Part shown: positions 16,891-24,180 of the stretch, in pieces
How the letters are laid out: each line of letters starts with the position of its first letter
Position numbering within the stretch: position 1 is the first letter of the stretch
Assembly: GCA_946410475.1 (NCBI GenBank)
Contig: CAMKAM010000003.1
Span: forward strand, 1 to 32,511
DNA: 32,511 bases
Reading direction: 5' to 3'
From: an uncultured Bacillota bacterium
Lineage (GTDB): Bacteria > Bacillota > Clostridia > Peptostreptococcales > Anaerovoracaceae
Program-made: the position numbers and the translations under genes
The notes under the pieces: model-generated
The model's input: the letters and a program-made list of their open reading frames with translations, nothing else
Databases searched by the model: none
Told to the model about the DNA's origin: nothing

Positions 16891-16921
16891 AAAGCATCTG
16901 CTTTGGGGAAGCAGATGTTTT
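16891..16921 (-). terminator. Hairpin terminator, probably bidirectional
   Basis: CATCTGCTT (16895-16903) pairs with AAGCAGATG (16909-16917) around TGGGG. Outer A-T pairs and a G-T wobble extend the stem to about 13 bp. Short T-rich tracts follow on both strands. It lies immediately upstream of the hydrolase promoter and would insulate that gene from the thioesterase unit. Confidence 0.65.
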
Positions 16922-16999
16922 CGTGTCAAGATATCATATTTGTTTGGATCGAATCGGTTAGCATTGTCTAACTCCACGGTTAATTTACACTAACTAAAA
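16922..16999. other. AT-rich spacer with repeated GTTA/TAAC half-sites
   Basis: Part of a 273-bp gene-free stretch. It holds GTTAG-N6-CTAAC followed by GTTA-N8-TAAC, between two terminator hairpins. No gene is visible. It does not match a full DtxR/IdeR box. Confidence 0.35.
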
Positions 17000-17031
17000 A
17001 GAAAATGCAAGTACTTTTTTGCATTTTCTTA
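17000..17031 (-). terminator. Terminator after the thioesterase gene
   Basis: AAGAAAATGCAA (17000-17011) pairs perfectly with TTGCATTTTCTT (17020-17031). On the minus strand the stem runs into TTTTTAG. The plus strand also has a T-run a few bases downstream. Confidence 0.72.
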
Positions 17032-17094
17032 AACTTTTTTTGACTTTCTCTTTCGACTTCCCGTTCAGATCATAACGGATCATATCCGGATCTG

Positions 17095-17496
17095 CTAAAC
17101 TGCGCGGTATCCTGTCGCGGTCACACGGGCCACGAAAGTCCCCTCATCGTCGGTGACCTTCGTCTCGCAGAATCTCAGGCGGCCGCCGTCGCGGACGAAT
17201 TCTGCTTCGGCGTACAATACGGATCCTTTTACTCTGTTGTAGAAACTGATGGAGCTGTCAGCCGTCACAGTGCCGAACTCTTCCAGGTTCGCGGCAACAG
17301 CGAATGCGAAATCGGCAAGAGTATATATGACGCCGCCCATGACCTCTCCGTGACCGTTTCTGTGACTGTCATCGATCTTCAGGCTTACTTTCGCGCGTCC
17401 GGGCTCGGCCGATTCTATCTCACAGCCGAGCGTATCGACTTCGAATGTGCATACTGAAAAACGTTCTTTCAGCTGTTCTTTAGTGAGCTTACTCAA
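17095..17496 (-). CDS. PaaI-family hotdog-fold thioesterase
   Basis: Likely an acyl-CoA thioesterase. The 133-residue single hotdog domain has the PaaI/YbgC-like active-site segment NGHGEVMGGVIYTLADFAFAVAAN (about residues 47-70), in which an Asn/His/Gly-rich turn precedes the central helix. It then has the TADSSISFYNRV strand. It starts at TTG (17496), and the 8-nt overlap with the EamA gene (TTGAGTAA) implies coupled translation. Substrate is unknown; PaaI homologues act on aromatic acyl-CoA. Confidence 0.88.
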   Translation of the reverse strand: MSKLTKEQLKERFSVCTFEVDTLGCEIESAEPGRAKVSLKIDDSHRNGHGEVMGGVIYTLADFAFAVAANLEEFGTVTADSSISFYNRVKGSVLYAEAEFVRDGGRLRFCETKVTDDEGTFVARVTATGYRAV

Positions 17497-18382
17497 TTCC
17501 GGTCACTTCTTTCTCTTTCTTTCCGAGTGTGATGAACGATGCGGTGATCAGCATCGCGATCCCTATTATCGTGTTCCAGTACACGCTCTCGCCCAGTATC
17601 AGGACTGCAAGCACCGGGGCGATAGCAGGCTTGATGAAAAATGCGATCGATCCCGTCGATGCGTCCGAGTAACGGATCGCGAGGAAATAGAATGCGTATC
17701 CGAGTCCCGTGACGAAAATGCCGACGAAAAGGACGACGAGTATGTTTTCGCTTACCCCTTCAAGAAGCGGTCTTCTCATGACCAGGATCTCGACAAGCAG
17801 GACAGCACATCCCATGAAGAACCCGAGGCAGGTCTGGCAGAACGTGCCGACGCGCTCGATGCTCTGTCTGCCCATCACGGTGTAAGCAGCAAAGGTGATC
17901 GCGGCAACGATCATAGACACTATCCCTTTGATCGTGTTCCCGTCCTGGATGTCCCACGGTCTTATCATGAGGATCATCGCCGCAAGTCCGATGAAGAACG
18001 CAAGCGTCTTTCTTCTGTTCATCTTTTCAGATGTGAATATGTGTGCGATCACCATCGTGAACAGAGGGTTCATGCAGATGAGGCTCGCCGCCGTTGCGGC
18101 ATTGCAGTTCTCGACTCCGATCTGGAAGCACACCATGCTGACCGGCAGGCCCATAGTCCCCGTCAGGAATATCCACGCCATATCCTTTGCGGAAGGCAGC
18201 CCCCTGCCGCGTCTTTCGTGGATGGCGAACGGCAGCAGCATGATCGCTCCGATAAGGAAACGTAAAAATGTGAGCTGGAGCGAATCGAGCTCCGCGCCAC
18301 CTATTTTCAATGCGACTTCCATGGTGCCGAACAGAAATGCTGTCAGGCATACGAACAATACTACTTTCTTCAACACGTCCAC
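17489..18382 (-). CDS. EamA/DMT-family permease
   Basis: The 297-residue membrane protein has ten predicted hydrophobic helices in two EamA repeats. The first begins VVLFVCLTAFLFGTMEVALKIG; the second starts near residue 150 (GIVSMIVAAITFAAYTVMGR) and ends with ILGESVYWNTIIGIAMLIT. These are typical drug/metabolite exporters of the inner membrane; the solute is unknown. The start is uncertain within 9 nt: GTG 18382, GTG 18376 or TTG 18373, with AAAGGTGG as the probable ribosome site. It shares an mRNA with the thioesterase. Confidence 0.92.
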   Translation of the reverse strand: MDVLKKVVLFVCLTAFLFGTMEVALKIGGAELDSLQLTFLRFLIGAIMLLPFAIHERRGRGLPSAKDMAWIFLTGTMGLPVSMVCFQIGVENCNAATAASLICMNPLFTMVIAHIFTSEKMNRRKTLAFFIGLAAMILMIRPWDIQDGNTIKGIVSMIVAAITFAAYTVMGRQSIERVGTFCQTCLGFFMGCAVLLVEILVMRRPLLEGVSENILVVLFVGIFVTGLGYAFYFLAIRYSDASTGSIAFFIKPAIAPVLAVLILGESVYWNTIIGIAMLITASFITLGKKEKEVTGIE

Positions 18383-18415
18383 CTTTCCGATCCTATGATG
18401 TCATTTCAAAAATGG

Positions 18416-18444
18416 ATTATATATCCGATGATGAAATAAAACAA
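18416..18444 (-). promoter_or_regulatory. Promoter of the EamA-thioesterase unit
   Basis: On the minus strand TTGTTT (18444-18439), 17 nt, TATAAT (18421-18416); the -10 is exact consensus. Confidence 0.65.
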
Positions 18445-18477
18445 CACCCGCCGGTCGGCAATCGCGGACGTCCCTAG

Positions 18478-18524
18478 CGAAAAATCCGCCTGCGACTCTC
18501 GCTTCGCGAATCGTCGGGCGGATT
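18478..18524 (-). terminator. Terminator of tRNA-Ser
   Basis: On the minus strand AATCCGCC (18524-18517) pairs with GGCGGATT (18490-18483). The enclosed segment has an inner TCGC-TTC-GCGA hairpin. TTTTT follows. It starts 4 nt past the tRNA CCA end. Confidence 0.78.
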
Positions 18525-18528
18525 GTTT

Positions 18529-18617
18529 TGGCGGAGAAGGTGGGATTCGAACCCACGGTACCTTGCGGTACACCGCATTTCGAGTGCGGCTCGTTATGAC
18601 CACTTCGATACTTCTCC
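18529..18617 (-). tRNA. tRNA-Ser (anticodon CGA)
   Basis: The minus strand folds as a class II tRNA. Acceptor arms are GGAGAAG and CTTCTCC, with discriminator G and an encoded CCA. The anticodon stem-loop is CCGCA-CTCGAAA-TGCGG, giving CGA (reads UCG). The long variable arm is GTACC-GCAA-GGTAC, and the T arm is GTGGG-TTCGAAT-CCCAC. All arms pair cleanly, and the long variable arm confirms serine. Confidence 0.97.
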
Positions 18618-18630
18618 ATGCGCAAGGATT

Positions 18631-18659
18631 AGTATAACCGAAATCGCCTCGCTCCGCAA
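18631..18659 (-). promoter_or_regulatory. tRNA-Ser promoter
   Basis: On the minus strand TTGCGG (18659-18654), 17 nt, TATACT (18636-18631), placing initiation a few nt before the tRNA. Confidence 0.7.
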
Positions 18660-18674
18660 CCATTATTTTTCTGC

Positions 18675-19457
18675 TTACTCGTGCTTCGCAGCGCCGGTCC
18701 TGTGATCGATGACCAGCCCCGGCTGCTCGTTGTAGCAGTAAACGCACCAGCTTATCTTGTCGTCCTCGATCGACTGCGCCTCCATCAGCACGCCCTCCGC
18801 AACGAGATCCCTGCCGTTATAGATCGGCGTCACCTGGTACAGGATGTGATGACCGGTACGCTCTACATATCTGGCGGCTTCCTCCTCGAACGGCAGCATC
18901 CCCTCGACGTTGAGGAACCTCGTTCCCGTGATCAGGTTCCTGCGGTTCGCGTTCTCGCCGGTAAGGCAGTAAGCTATCAGGTGGCACCGGTTATAAGCAT
19001 TCTCACCCGGCACCACGTCATCGTAGAACACCGTGTGCCAGCCGGGCGGCCTTATGTCTCTGATAGACTCCCTCTCGCCTGTCGGCATCAGGTCTTCGCC
19101 GACGTTCGCGACGCATACTCCCGGCCTTCCGTATCTGTCGAGCTTCGAATACTCCTCGAACGACCCACGCTCTTCGGACTCCTTGATCTCCTCGTCTGTA
19201 AAGAAAGGTTCGTTGCCATTGACCGTGACGTACGGGTCGTCGTCGAACTCCGGGACGGCTTCGGCAATCTCACCGATGTCCCTCGTCTCGACCGCGACAT
19301 CCTCCACATCGCTAGGAAGCAGATCTGTGATCTGATCGTGCGCTCCGAATCCGAGAGCGACGAGCAGCACGATCACGAGCGAGACTATCTTCTTCGCGCT
19401 GCCTTGGTGTCCGTTCTGCCGGTATCCGTTCTGATCGTTTCTATGTTTTTTTGCCAT
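18675..19457 (-). CDS. Membrane-anchored DNA/RNA non-specific endonuclease
   Basis: The 260-residue protein has a basic N terminus, then a transmembrane or uncleaved signal helix (IVSLVIVLLVALGFGA, about residues 24-39), an acidic linker, and the beta-beta-alpha metal nuclease domain. The active-site segment is NRCHLIAYCLTGENANRRN, followed by LITGTRFLNVEGMLPFE. The catalytic His and metal-binding Asn fit the Firmicutes branch, in which NRCH replaces the classic DRGH. It probably acts at the cell surface, degrading extracellular DNA for nutrition, biofilm turnover or uptake. It starts 22 nt after the LysR stop, with AGAGGA before ATG, so the two are probably co-transcribed. Confidence 0.92.
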   Translation of the reverse strand: MAKKHRNDQNGYRQNGHQGSAKKIVSLVIVLLVALGFGAHDQITDLLPSDVEDVAVETRDIGEIAEAVPEFDDDPYVTVNGNEPFFTDEEIKESEERGSFEEYSKLDRYGRPGVCVANVGEDLMPTGERESIRDIRPPGWHTVFYDDVVPGENAYNRCHLIAYCLTGENANRRNLITGTRFLNVEGMLPFEEEAARYVERTGHHILYQVTPIYNGRDLVAEGVLMEAQSIEDDKISWCVYCYNEQPGLVIDHRTGAAKHE

Positions 19458-19479
19458 ATCGTTGTCCTCTCAAGTCTGA

Positions 19480-20370
19480 TCACACGCCGCCTTCCTGCGC
19501 GGCATGCGCCCTCACGAAGCCGATGAACCTCTCGACTGCGACCGACGGGCTCTCGCCGCTTTTCGTCGCTATACCTATCGTCCTCATCTTCGGCTCGGCG
19601 AGGCTCTTCGTTATTATATCATACGGACAGTGATCGAGCACCAGTCCGGGCAGGATGCTTATGCCAAGGCCGTTCTCGACCATAGCCATTATCGCGTAGT
19701 CGTCCCACGTTGAGAACCTCGTATCCAGATCGGGTCTTTTTCCTCCGAAAACTTCCGGAGTCTCGTTCCTTCCGTCCTTCATCAGTTCGATGAACGGATA
19801 GTCCTTCATCATCTCGAGAGGCACCGCGTCCAGATCCGCAAGCGGATGCCCTTTCGGGAGGACGACCTTGTACTCGTCTGTGAAGAACGGCTCCGCGTCT
19901 ATCCCGCTCCCCGCAGGGATGTTCAGGAAACCCATATCCGCGCGCCCGGTCCTTACCGCTTCGCTGACAAGATCGTACTCGCCGAGTATCAGCTCGAACT
20001 CTATATTCGGGTAAGCCGCCAGAAAAGCTTTCAATATCCCCGGGAGGACATTCTGCGAAACGCTCGTGATGGTACCTATCCTGACGAGACCGGTCTCCAG
20101 CCCGTTGATCATATCGACCTGCCCTTCGAGGCGCTCGCTGCCTCTGCAGATATCGCGCACGAAAGGCAGCAGTCTCTCTCCGTCCGGAGTCAGACTGACG
20201 CCCGTCTTCCCCCTTTCGAGAAGCGATATCCCCCACTCGGCTTCGAGGTCTTTGACCATGCGGCTTATGCCTGACTGCGAGTAAGCCATCATCTCTGCAG
20301 CCTTCGAAAAGCTGCCCGTCTCGCACACCGTTATGAACGCCCTGTATTTCGTTATACTTCCCTCAGCCAT
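19480..20370 (-). CDS. LysR-family transcriptional regulator
   Basis: The 296-residue protein has the LysR winged helix at residues 1-62: YRAFITVCETGSFSKAAEMM, SQSGISRMVKDLE, then LLERGKTGVSLTPDGERLLP. A periplasmic-binding-like effector domain follows (LVRIGTITSVSQNVLPGIL from about 93; GLGISILPG near 250). It diverges from an EamA permease with a dyad operator between them, the classic LysR arrangement, so the permease is the likely target. The effector is unknown. GGAGG precedes ATG closely. Confidence 0.95.
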   Translation of the reverse strand: MAEGSITKYRAFITVCETGSFSKAAEMMAYSQSGISRMVKDLEAEWGISLLERGKTGVSLTPDGERLLPFVRDICRGSERLEGQVDMINGLETGLVRIGTITSVSQNVLPGILKAFLAAYPNIEFELILGEYDLVSEAVRTGRADMGFLNIPAGSGIDAEPFFTDEYKVVLPKGHPLADLDAVPLEMMKDYPFIELMKDGRNETPEVFGGKRPDLDTRFSTWDDYAIMAMVENGLGISILPGLVLDHCPYDIITKSLAEPKMRTIGIATKSGESPSVAVERFIGFVRAHAAQEGGV

Positions 20371-20406
20371 AGTCCCTCCTTCGACCGGATCTATTTATCT
20401 GTTTTT

Positions 20407-20423
20407 CGCATACTACATATGCG
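20407..20423. promoter_or_regulatory. Dyad operator, probable LysR binding site
   Basis: CGCATA (20407-20412) and TATGCG (20418-20423) form a perfect 6-bp inverted repeat around CTACA. It lies just downstream of the lysR -10 box and about 50 bp upstream of the proposed eamA start point. Both positions suit autorepression and activation. Confidence 0.65.
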
Positions 20424-20428
20424 ATATA

Positions 20429-20457
20429 TTCGCTTTTCAGATATTATATCATATGCT
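20429..20457 (+). promoter_or_regulatory. Possible eamA promoter, overlapping the lysR promoter
   Basis: TTCGCT (20429-20434), 17 nt, TATGCT (20452-20457). The boxes are weak, as expected for an activator-dependent promoter. Confidence 0.4.
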
Positions 20458-20470
20458 AAATTCGAGACAA
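20443..20470 (-). promoter_or_regulatory. lysR promoter
   Basis: On the minus strand TTGTCT (20470-20465), 16 nt, TATAAT (20448-20443). Confidence 0.62.
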
Positions 20471-20526
20471 GATGAAATGTGAACAGTGGTTGGAACAAAT
20501 ACGGAATAAGGAATAAGGAATTAGAA

Positions 20527-21447
20527 ATGAGGAACACATATCTGAAATTCATCGCAGCGCTTTTCCTGTTCGGATCGAACGGTATAATCGCCGGAATGAT
20601 ATCCATGAACAGCTATGAGATCGTTTTCTTCAGGACGATGATCGGCGCTTTGGCGCTTACCGCGCTTTTCATCGCCGTCAGGAAGAAGAGCCTCCGCTCC
20701 GGGAAGGCAGACAGTTCTGTCATGATCCCCTCCGAAAAGAAAAAACTTGCCCTGGTCATCGGATCGGGCGTCTGTATGGGAGTCAGCTGGATGTTCCTTT
20801 ATGAAGCCTTTGCGTCTATCGGCGTCGGCATCTCCACTGTCATCTATTATACGGCGCCGATAGCGCTCATTATGCTCTCCCCGTTCATCTTCGGTGAGAA
20901 ACTGACCGGAAAGAAGATCGCCTGTTTCTCAGCCGTAGTCCTCGGGATGCTTCTCATCAACATCGAAAGCGTGGCCGGAAGCTTCAATTTCCATGGGACT
21001 TTCTGCGCGGCGATGTCCGCGGTCTCATTCGTCGTCATGCTCGTGCTCAACAAAAAATCCGCTGTCAGCGGAATAGTCAATTCAGTGTTCCAGCTCGGTT
21101 CTGCGTTCGCTTCCGCAGCGGTCTGCTGCTTCGCCCTCTACGGCGGTGTCAGTCTCCCCGCAACGCTCTCCGACGCCGCGTGGCTCATCGTCCTGGGCGT
21201 CGTCAACACAGGGATAGGCTGCTTCCTGTATTTCTCGAACTTCATGCAGATCCCCGTGCAGACAGTCTCGATACTCGGCTACATAGAGCCGGTATCAGCC
21301 ATCGTTCTGGCATCGGTCATACTCTCCGAAGACATGACCGCTCTGCAGACGGCAGGCATAGCGGTAGTCATGATCGCTTCGATCCTTGCCGAGGTCAGGC
21401 TTCCGGCAACACAAAGTCCAGCGCTTGCTCACAGATCCAGAATCTGA
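20527..21447 (+). CDS. EamA/DMT-family permease under LysR
   Basis: The 306-residue protein has ten hydrophobic helices in two EamA repeats: LKFIAALFLFGSNGIIAG first, then the second repeat from about residue 150 (FHGTFCAAMSAVSFVVMLVL), and near the end the conserved YIEPVSAIVLASVILSE. The start at ATG 20527 is set by AAGGA 7 nt upstream; the frame is open to 20479 but without a ribosome site. Substrate is unknown. It is not a close copy of the permease at 17489-18382. Its last 53 nt overlap the end of the convergent lipid-kinase gene. Confidence 0.92.
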   Translation: MRNTYLKFIAALFLFGSNGIIAGMISMNSYEIVFFRTMIGALALTALFIAVRKKSLRSGKADSSVMIPSEKKKLALVIGSGVCMGVSWMFLYEAFASIGVGISTVIYYTAPIALIMLSPFIFGEKLTGKKIACFSAVVLGMLLINIESVAGSFNFHGTFCAAMSAVSFVVMLVLNKKSAVSGIVNSVFQLGSAFASAAVCCFALYGGVSLPATLSDAAWLIVLGVVNTGIGCFLYFSNFMQIPVQTVSILGYIEPVSAIVLASVILSEDMTALQTAGIAVVMIASILAEVRLPATQSPALAHRSRI

Positions 21448-22348
21448 CCGCGCCGGTCGTCATCATCTCACCGTCAGCGCACAGTCTCATCTTCCCGCCG
21501 TTCGGCTCTATGGTGAGACTTTTTGAATGCTTGTATATCACCAGTTTGGCAGCCCTCTCGTCCTCGAGATGCGTGCCCTCCTTGTACAGCGGGAACAGCT
21601 TGATGAAATCTTTCCTTGACACATACTTTACGAGGCTGACGTCCATCAGACCGTCGTCGACCTCAGCCTTTGCGATCCCCTTCACTCCGCCTCCGCAGTA
21701 GCATCCGTTCGCCGCCGCTATCATAAAGAGCTTGCCGTCAAAGACCTCGCCGTCGTCGAACAGCACCCTGAGGTCAGCTCCCTTCTTCCTGATCAGCATC
21801 GCCCCGGCGCTCAGGATGTAAGCGAAAGGTCCCGAGACCAGAGGCAGTTTCTTCATGCTTCCCGTCATATCGACGACGTTCGCGTCGAATCCGATATTGA
21901 ACATATTGATGCAGTAGCCGCTTCCTGCAGTTCCGCCTTCCGGCGCTTCCGCCTCGTAGCGGATCAGATCGCACCTTTTCACGCTGCCGCTTATCTGGGC
22001 CCCTATATCTGTGAAATCACCGGCTTCAGGGAAATTCCTCACGAAGTCGTTTCCTGTACCGCACGGTATGCAGCCGACCGCTGCTCCGCAGTCACCGTTC
22101 TCCGCCTCTGCCTGCATGACGCCGTTCACGACCTCGCAGAGCGTCCCGTCTCCTCCGCAGGCGAATATCGTTTTCTGCCCCGGCCTTTCGCAGACGAGTT
22201 TTGAGAACACAAGAGCATCGCCCGGCGCTTTGCTCGTGTAAATGCCGAAATCGATGCTCTTTGCTTTTGCTGTTTCATATATCCGCTGCTTCATCTCAGC
22301 AGCGCCGCCCTGCCCTGCAGCCGGGTTGATGATGAAATAGTATTTCAT
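21395..22348 (-). CDS. Diacylglycerol kinase-family (YegS/DagK-like) lipid kinase
   Basis: Phosphorylates a lipid such as diacylglycerol, or a related sphingosine-like substrate. About 317 residues from ATG 22348. The N-terminal catalytic domain has FIINPAAGQGG (residues 5-15), the nucleotide motif FACGGDGTLCEVVNG near 60, and GCIPCGTGNDFVRNF near 87. The C-terminal beta-sandwich has MFNIGFDANVV and the substrate-side GGGVKGIAKAEVDDGLMDV. The ATG overlaps the stop of the upstream glucosaminidase gene by one base (TGATG), so the two are coupled. The tail overlaps the convergent permease gene by 53 nt. Confidence 0.93.
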   Translation of the reverse strand: MKYYFIINPAAGQGGAAEMKQRIYETAKAKSIDFGIYTSKAPGDALVFSKLVCERPGQKTIFACGGDGTLCEVVNGVMQAEAENGDCGAAVGCIPCGTGNDFVRNFPEAGDFTDIGAQISGSVKRCDLIRYEAEAPEGGTAGSGYCINMFNIGFDANVVDMTGSMKKLPLVSGPFAYILSAGAMLIRKKGADLRVLFDDGEVFDGKLFMIAAANGCYCGGGVKGIAKAEVDDGLMDVSLVKYVSRKDFIKLFPLYKEGTHLEDERAAKLVIYKHSKSLTIEPNGGKMRLCADGEMMTTGAVRFWICEQALDFVLPEA

Positions 22349-23931
22349 CAGCTTGCCGGTTTCGCGCACGGTGACGACGGCATATCCGTGTATACCGGAA
22401 TGTAGAACTTGATCGGATAATTCGAGTTGTTCCTGTAAGCCAGCGAGAGGAGGACTGCCTCTTCCTCGGCTCCCATAACATTCGTCATATACTCATGAGT
22501 CGCAACTCTTCCGGATCCGTTCATTACGTTGAACTTCTTAGTGTAATATGTCGACTGGTTATTCTCCATGTACTCGGCTTTATAGAACAGAGCTCCGCCC
22601 TTTATAGCCTTGTACTTCGAATCCCACGGACGGCCGTACGATTTAGCCGTTACGATCTTTCCTACCGGGCAGCCTGCTGCATACCAGAGTCCGCGCGCTA
22701 CCTTGTCGGAGGAGTACGGGAATCCGCAGTAAGCCCCTATATTGAAGAAGTTGTAGTATCCGGGCCTCTTCGAACATGTGCCGGATATCAGCGCGCTTCC
22801 GCCGCGCCATCCTTGTTCTTCGACTATCATCGCTGTCAGGACGTTCGGGTTGACACCTGCCGCCTTGCCTGCTTTATAGAGAGTCTTCTTGTACGAGTCC
22901 GTATCCATGAAGCAGTAGCCCGGGTATGACGTGATACTTCCGACCGTCGCTACGTTCTGCGACGAAGCGTCGAATCCGTGACCCATGAACTGGAATACCG
23001 AGCGCTCTTTCAGGAAGTTCCTCGGGTCGAGGTAGTAAGCTATGACAGAATCCTTAGCCTGATACCATCTTCCGCCGTCGAACGTCTTCCATGTCTTCGT
23101 CTTCTTATCATATACGCTCGATGACTTCGATCTCCACGATTTTGTAACAGAGCTGTCGATGAGGTTGACGCCGACTCTTCTTGCTCTGATATTCAAGGCG
23201 TCCCAGCTGTATCCTGTATGGCGTGCATAGAAGACCCATCTGGGGTGTTCCTTATGCAAAGCTCTCAGATACGGTTTGTAGCTTGCCGGGAATCCCTGGC
23301 TCGTAAGGAACTCTTCAAAACTATTTGACGATGATGTGCTCGGTGCAGCCTTCTTCTTCGCCTTCGGTACCGATCCGAACTTTATGAAGTCAGCCGAAAC
23401 ATAAGCGTTCTTTTTCTTGTAAGAGAACCTGTACCATACGCTTCCGCCCTTCGTTACTGATTTTCCCTTGAGATAAATGACTTTATTCTGATTCAGAGTG
23501 CCCAGCTTCTTTCCCTTCGTCGAAGCTTTCGCTCTTACGTTCAGCGTTCCTGCATTTACATAAGCCTTCTTCTTAGGTTTGTATTTCTGTGTCATATAGA
23601 GCTGCTTCGCATGCTCGGCCATTATGTACGCCTTCCTGCCGCGATACTTGAATCTGTACCACTTCGTGCCGCTTTTGTCTTTCACGATCTTGTAAGCCGT
23701 GATCTGCTTCCCTTTCTTCAGCTGTCCCAGCTTCGAAGCGGAAGCGGAAGCCTTCGCTCTGACATTCAAAACGTCCGCCTTGACCTTCAGCTTGTACTTA
23801 TAGCTGTCTGCCTGAGCGGACCCATTATCTGAAAAAACAGGCGCCGCTAAAAACGCAGCCGTTACGATCAGTGCCAGCAGCAATACGAATATACCTTTTG
23901 AAAAACGGATCTCATTAGCTTTACTACTCAT
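22348..23931 (-). CDS. Secreted SH3b / GH73-type glucosaminidase (autolysin)
   Basis: Likely peptidoglycan N-acetylglucosaminidase. About 527 residues: signal peptide (FVLLLALIVTAAFLAAPVFS near residues 15-35), then two bacterial SH3 wall-binding repeats, each with the NVRAKAS core (about 50-110 and 120-185). A Ser/Thr-rich linker follows, then the catalytic region with YLDPRNFL, the probable catalytic Glu in MIVEEQGWRGGSAL, and YYNFFNIGAYCG, as in LytD/GH73 autolysins. ATG 23931 is preferred because GAGG lies about 7 nt upstream. It is strongly basic. Regulation looks complex: a strong promoter with a dyad over the -10, then a leader terminator hairpin. Confidence 0.9.
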   Translation of the reverse strand: MSSKANEIRFSKGIFVLLLALIVTAAFLAAPVFSDNGSAQADSYKYKLKVKADVLNVRAKASASASKLGQLKKGKQITAYKIVKDKSGTKWYRFKYRGRKAYIMAEHAKQLYMTQKYKPKKKAYVNAGTLNVRAKASTKGKKLGTLNQNKVIYLKGKSVTKGGSVWYRFSYKKKNAYVSADFIKFGSVPKAKKKAAPSTSSSNSFEEFLTSQGFPASYKPYLRALHKEHPRWVFYARHTGYSWDALNIRARRVGVNLIDSSVTKSWRSKSSSVYDKKTKTWKTFDGGRWYQAKDSVIAYYLDPRNFLKERSVFQFMGHGFDASSQNVATVGSITSYPGYCFMDTDSYKKTLYKAGKAAGVNPNVLTAMIVEEQGWRGGSALISGTCSKRPGYYNFFNIGAYCGFPYSSDKVARGLWYAAGCPVGKIVTAKSYGRPWDSKYKAIKGGALFYKAEYMENNQSTYYTKKFNVMNGSGRVATHEYMTNVMGAEEEAVLLSLAYRNNSNYPIKFYIPVYTDMPSSPCAKPAS

Positions 23932-23975
23932 ATAAAACCTCACTTACAGATCATCCGAATACTCCATATCTTCCG

Positions 23976-24002
23976 GGTCTCCGTTTCTCCACTACGGAGA
24001 CC
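23976..24002 (-). other. Leader hairpin 2 of the glucosaminidase gene
   Basis: GGTCTCCGT (minus 24002-23994) pairs with ACGGAGACC (23984-23976) around a 9-nt loop. No T-run follows. It lies about 45 nt before the start codon. Its first bases can also pair with the 3' arm of leader hairpin 1. Confidence 0.65.
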
Positions 24003-24007
24003 TAATG

Positions 24008-24053
24008 AAAAAGGTCCATGCCGAAACGCATCAAAAAGCCCTTCGGGTGGACC
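24008..24053 (-). terminator. Leader terminator / attenuator hairpin
   Basis: On the minus strand GGTCCA (24053-24048) pairs with TGGACC (24018-24013), and CCGAA (24046-24042) pairs with TTCGG (24025-24021). TTTTT follows. It lies between the promoter and the gene, so it can abort leader transcription. It might also end read-through from pdp. Confidence 0.68.
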
Positions 24054-24054
24054 A

Positions 24055-24076
24055 GGTGATTCAAATTATAATCACC
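24055..24076. promoter_or_regulatory. Dyad operator over the glucosaminidase -10 box
   Basis: GGTGATT (24055-24061) and AATCACC (24070-24076) form a perfect 7-bp inverted repeat with an 8-nt spacer holding most of TATAAT. A repressor bound here would block transcription. Confidence 0.55.
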
Positions 24077-24093
24077 GTTTTTGCTTAAGTCAA
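24065..24093 (-). promoter_or_regulatory. Strong promoter of the glucosaminidase unit
   Basis: On the minus strand TTGACT (24093-24088), 17 nt, TATAAT (24070-24065): one mismatch from the full sigma-A consensus. Initiation near 24057 gives a leader of about 125 nt. Confidence 0.85.
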
Positions 24094-24129
24094 CAGGAAT
24101 AGACGTGTGTGAAGATTATGTGAACCTCT

Positions 24130-24154
24130 AAAAAACGTTGCAATCAAGCCGTTT
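24130..24154 (-). terminator. Weak terminator after pdp
   Basis: On the minus strand AAACG (24154-24150) pairs with CGTTT (24137-24133), helped by an inner GC/GC pairing, and the run of T continues. The stem is short. Confidence 0.4.
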
Positions 24155-24180
24155 CCCATATAAATCAACTACATGTTGGG

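Noticed and set aside
16940..16999. IdeR/DtxR iron box
   Set aside because: The GTTAG and CTAAC arms are separated by 6 nt instead of about 1, and the outer TTA/TAA arms are absent.
18529..18617. tRNA-Ser as an integration site
   Set aside because: No integrase, no repeat of the tRNA 3' end and no foreign genes are seen on either side; its own terminator follows directly.
23976..24053. Known riboswitch class (ydaO c-di-AMP, c-di-GMP-I or -II)
   Set aside because: The wall-hydrolase context suggested ydaO, but its conserved GGGGUGAAUC-type segments are missing. The c-di-GMP core sequences are missing too.
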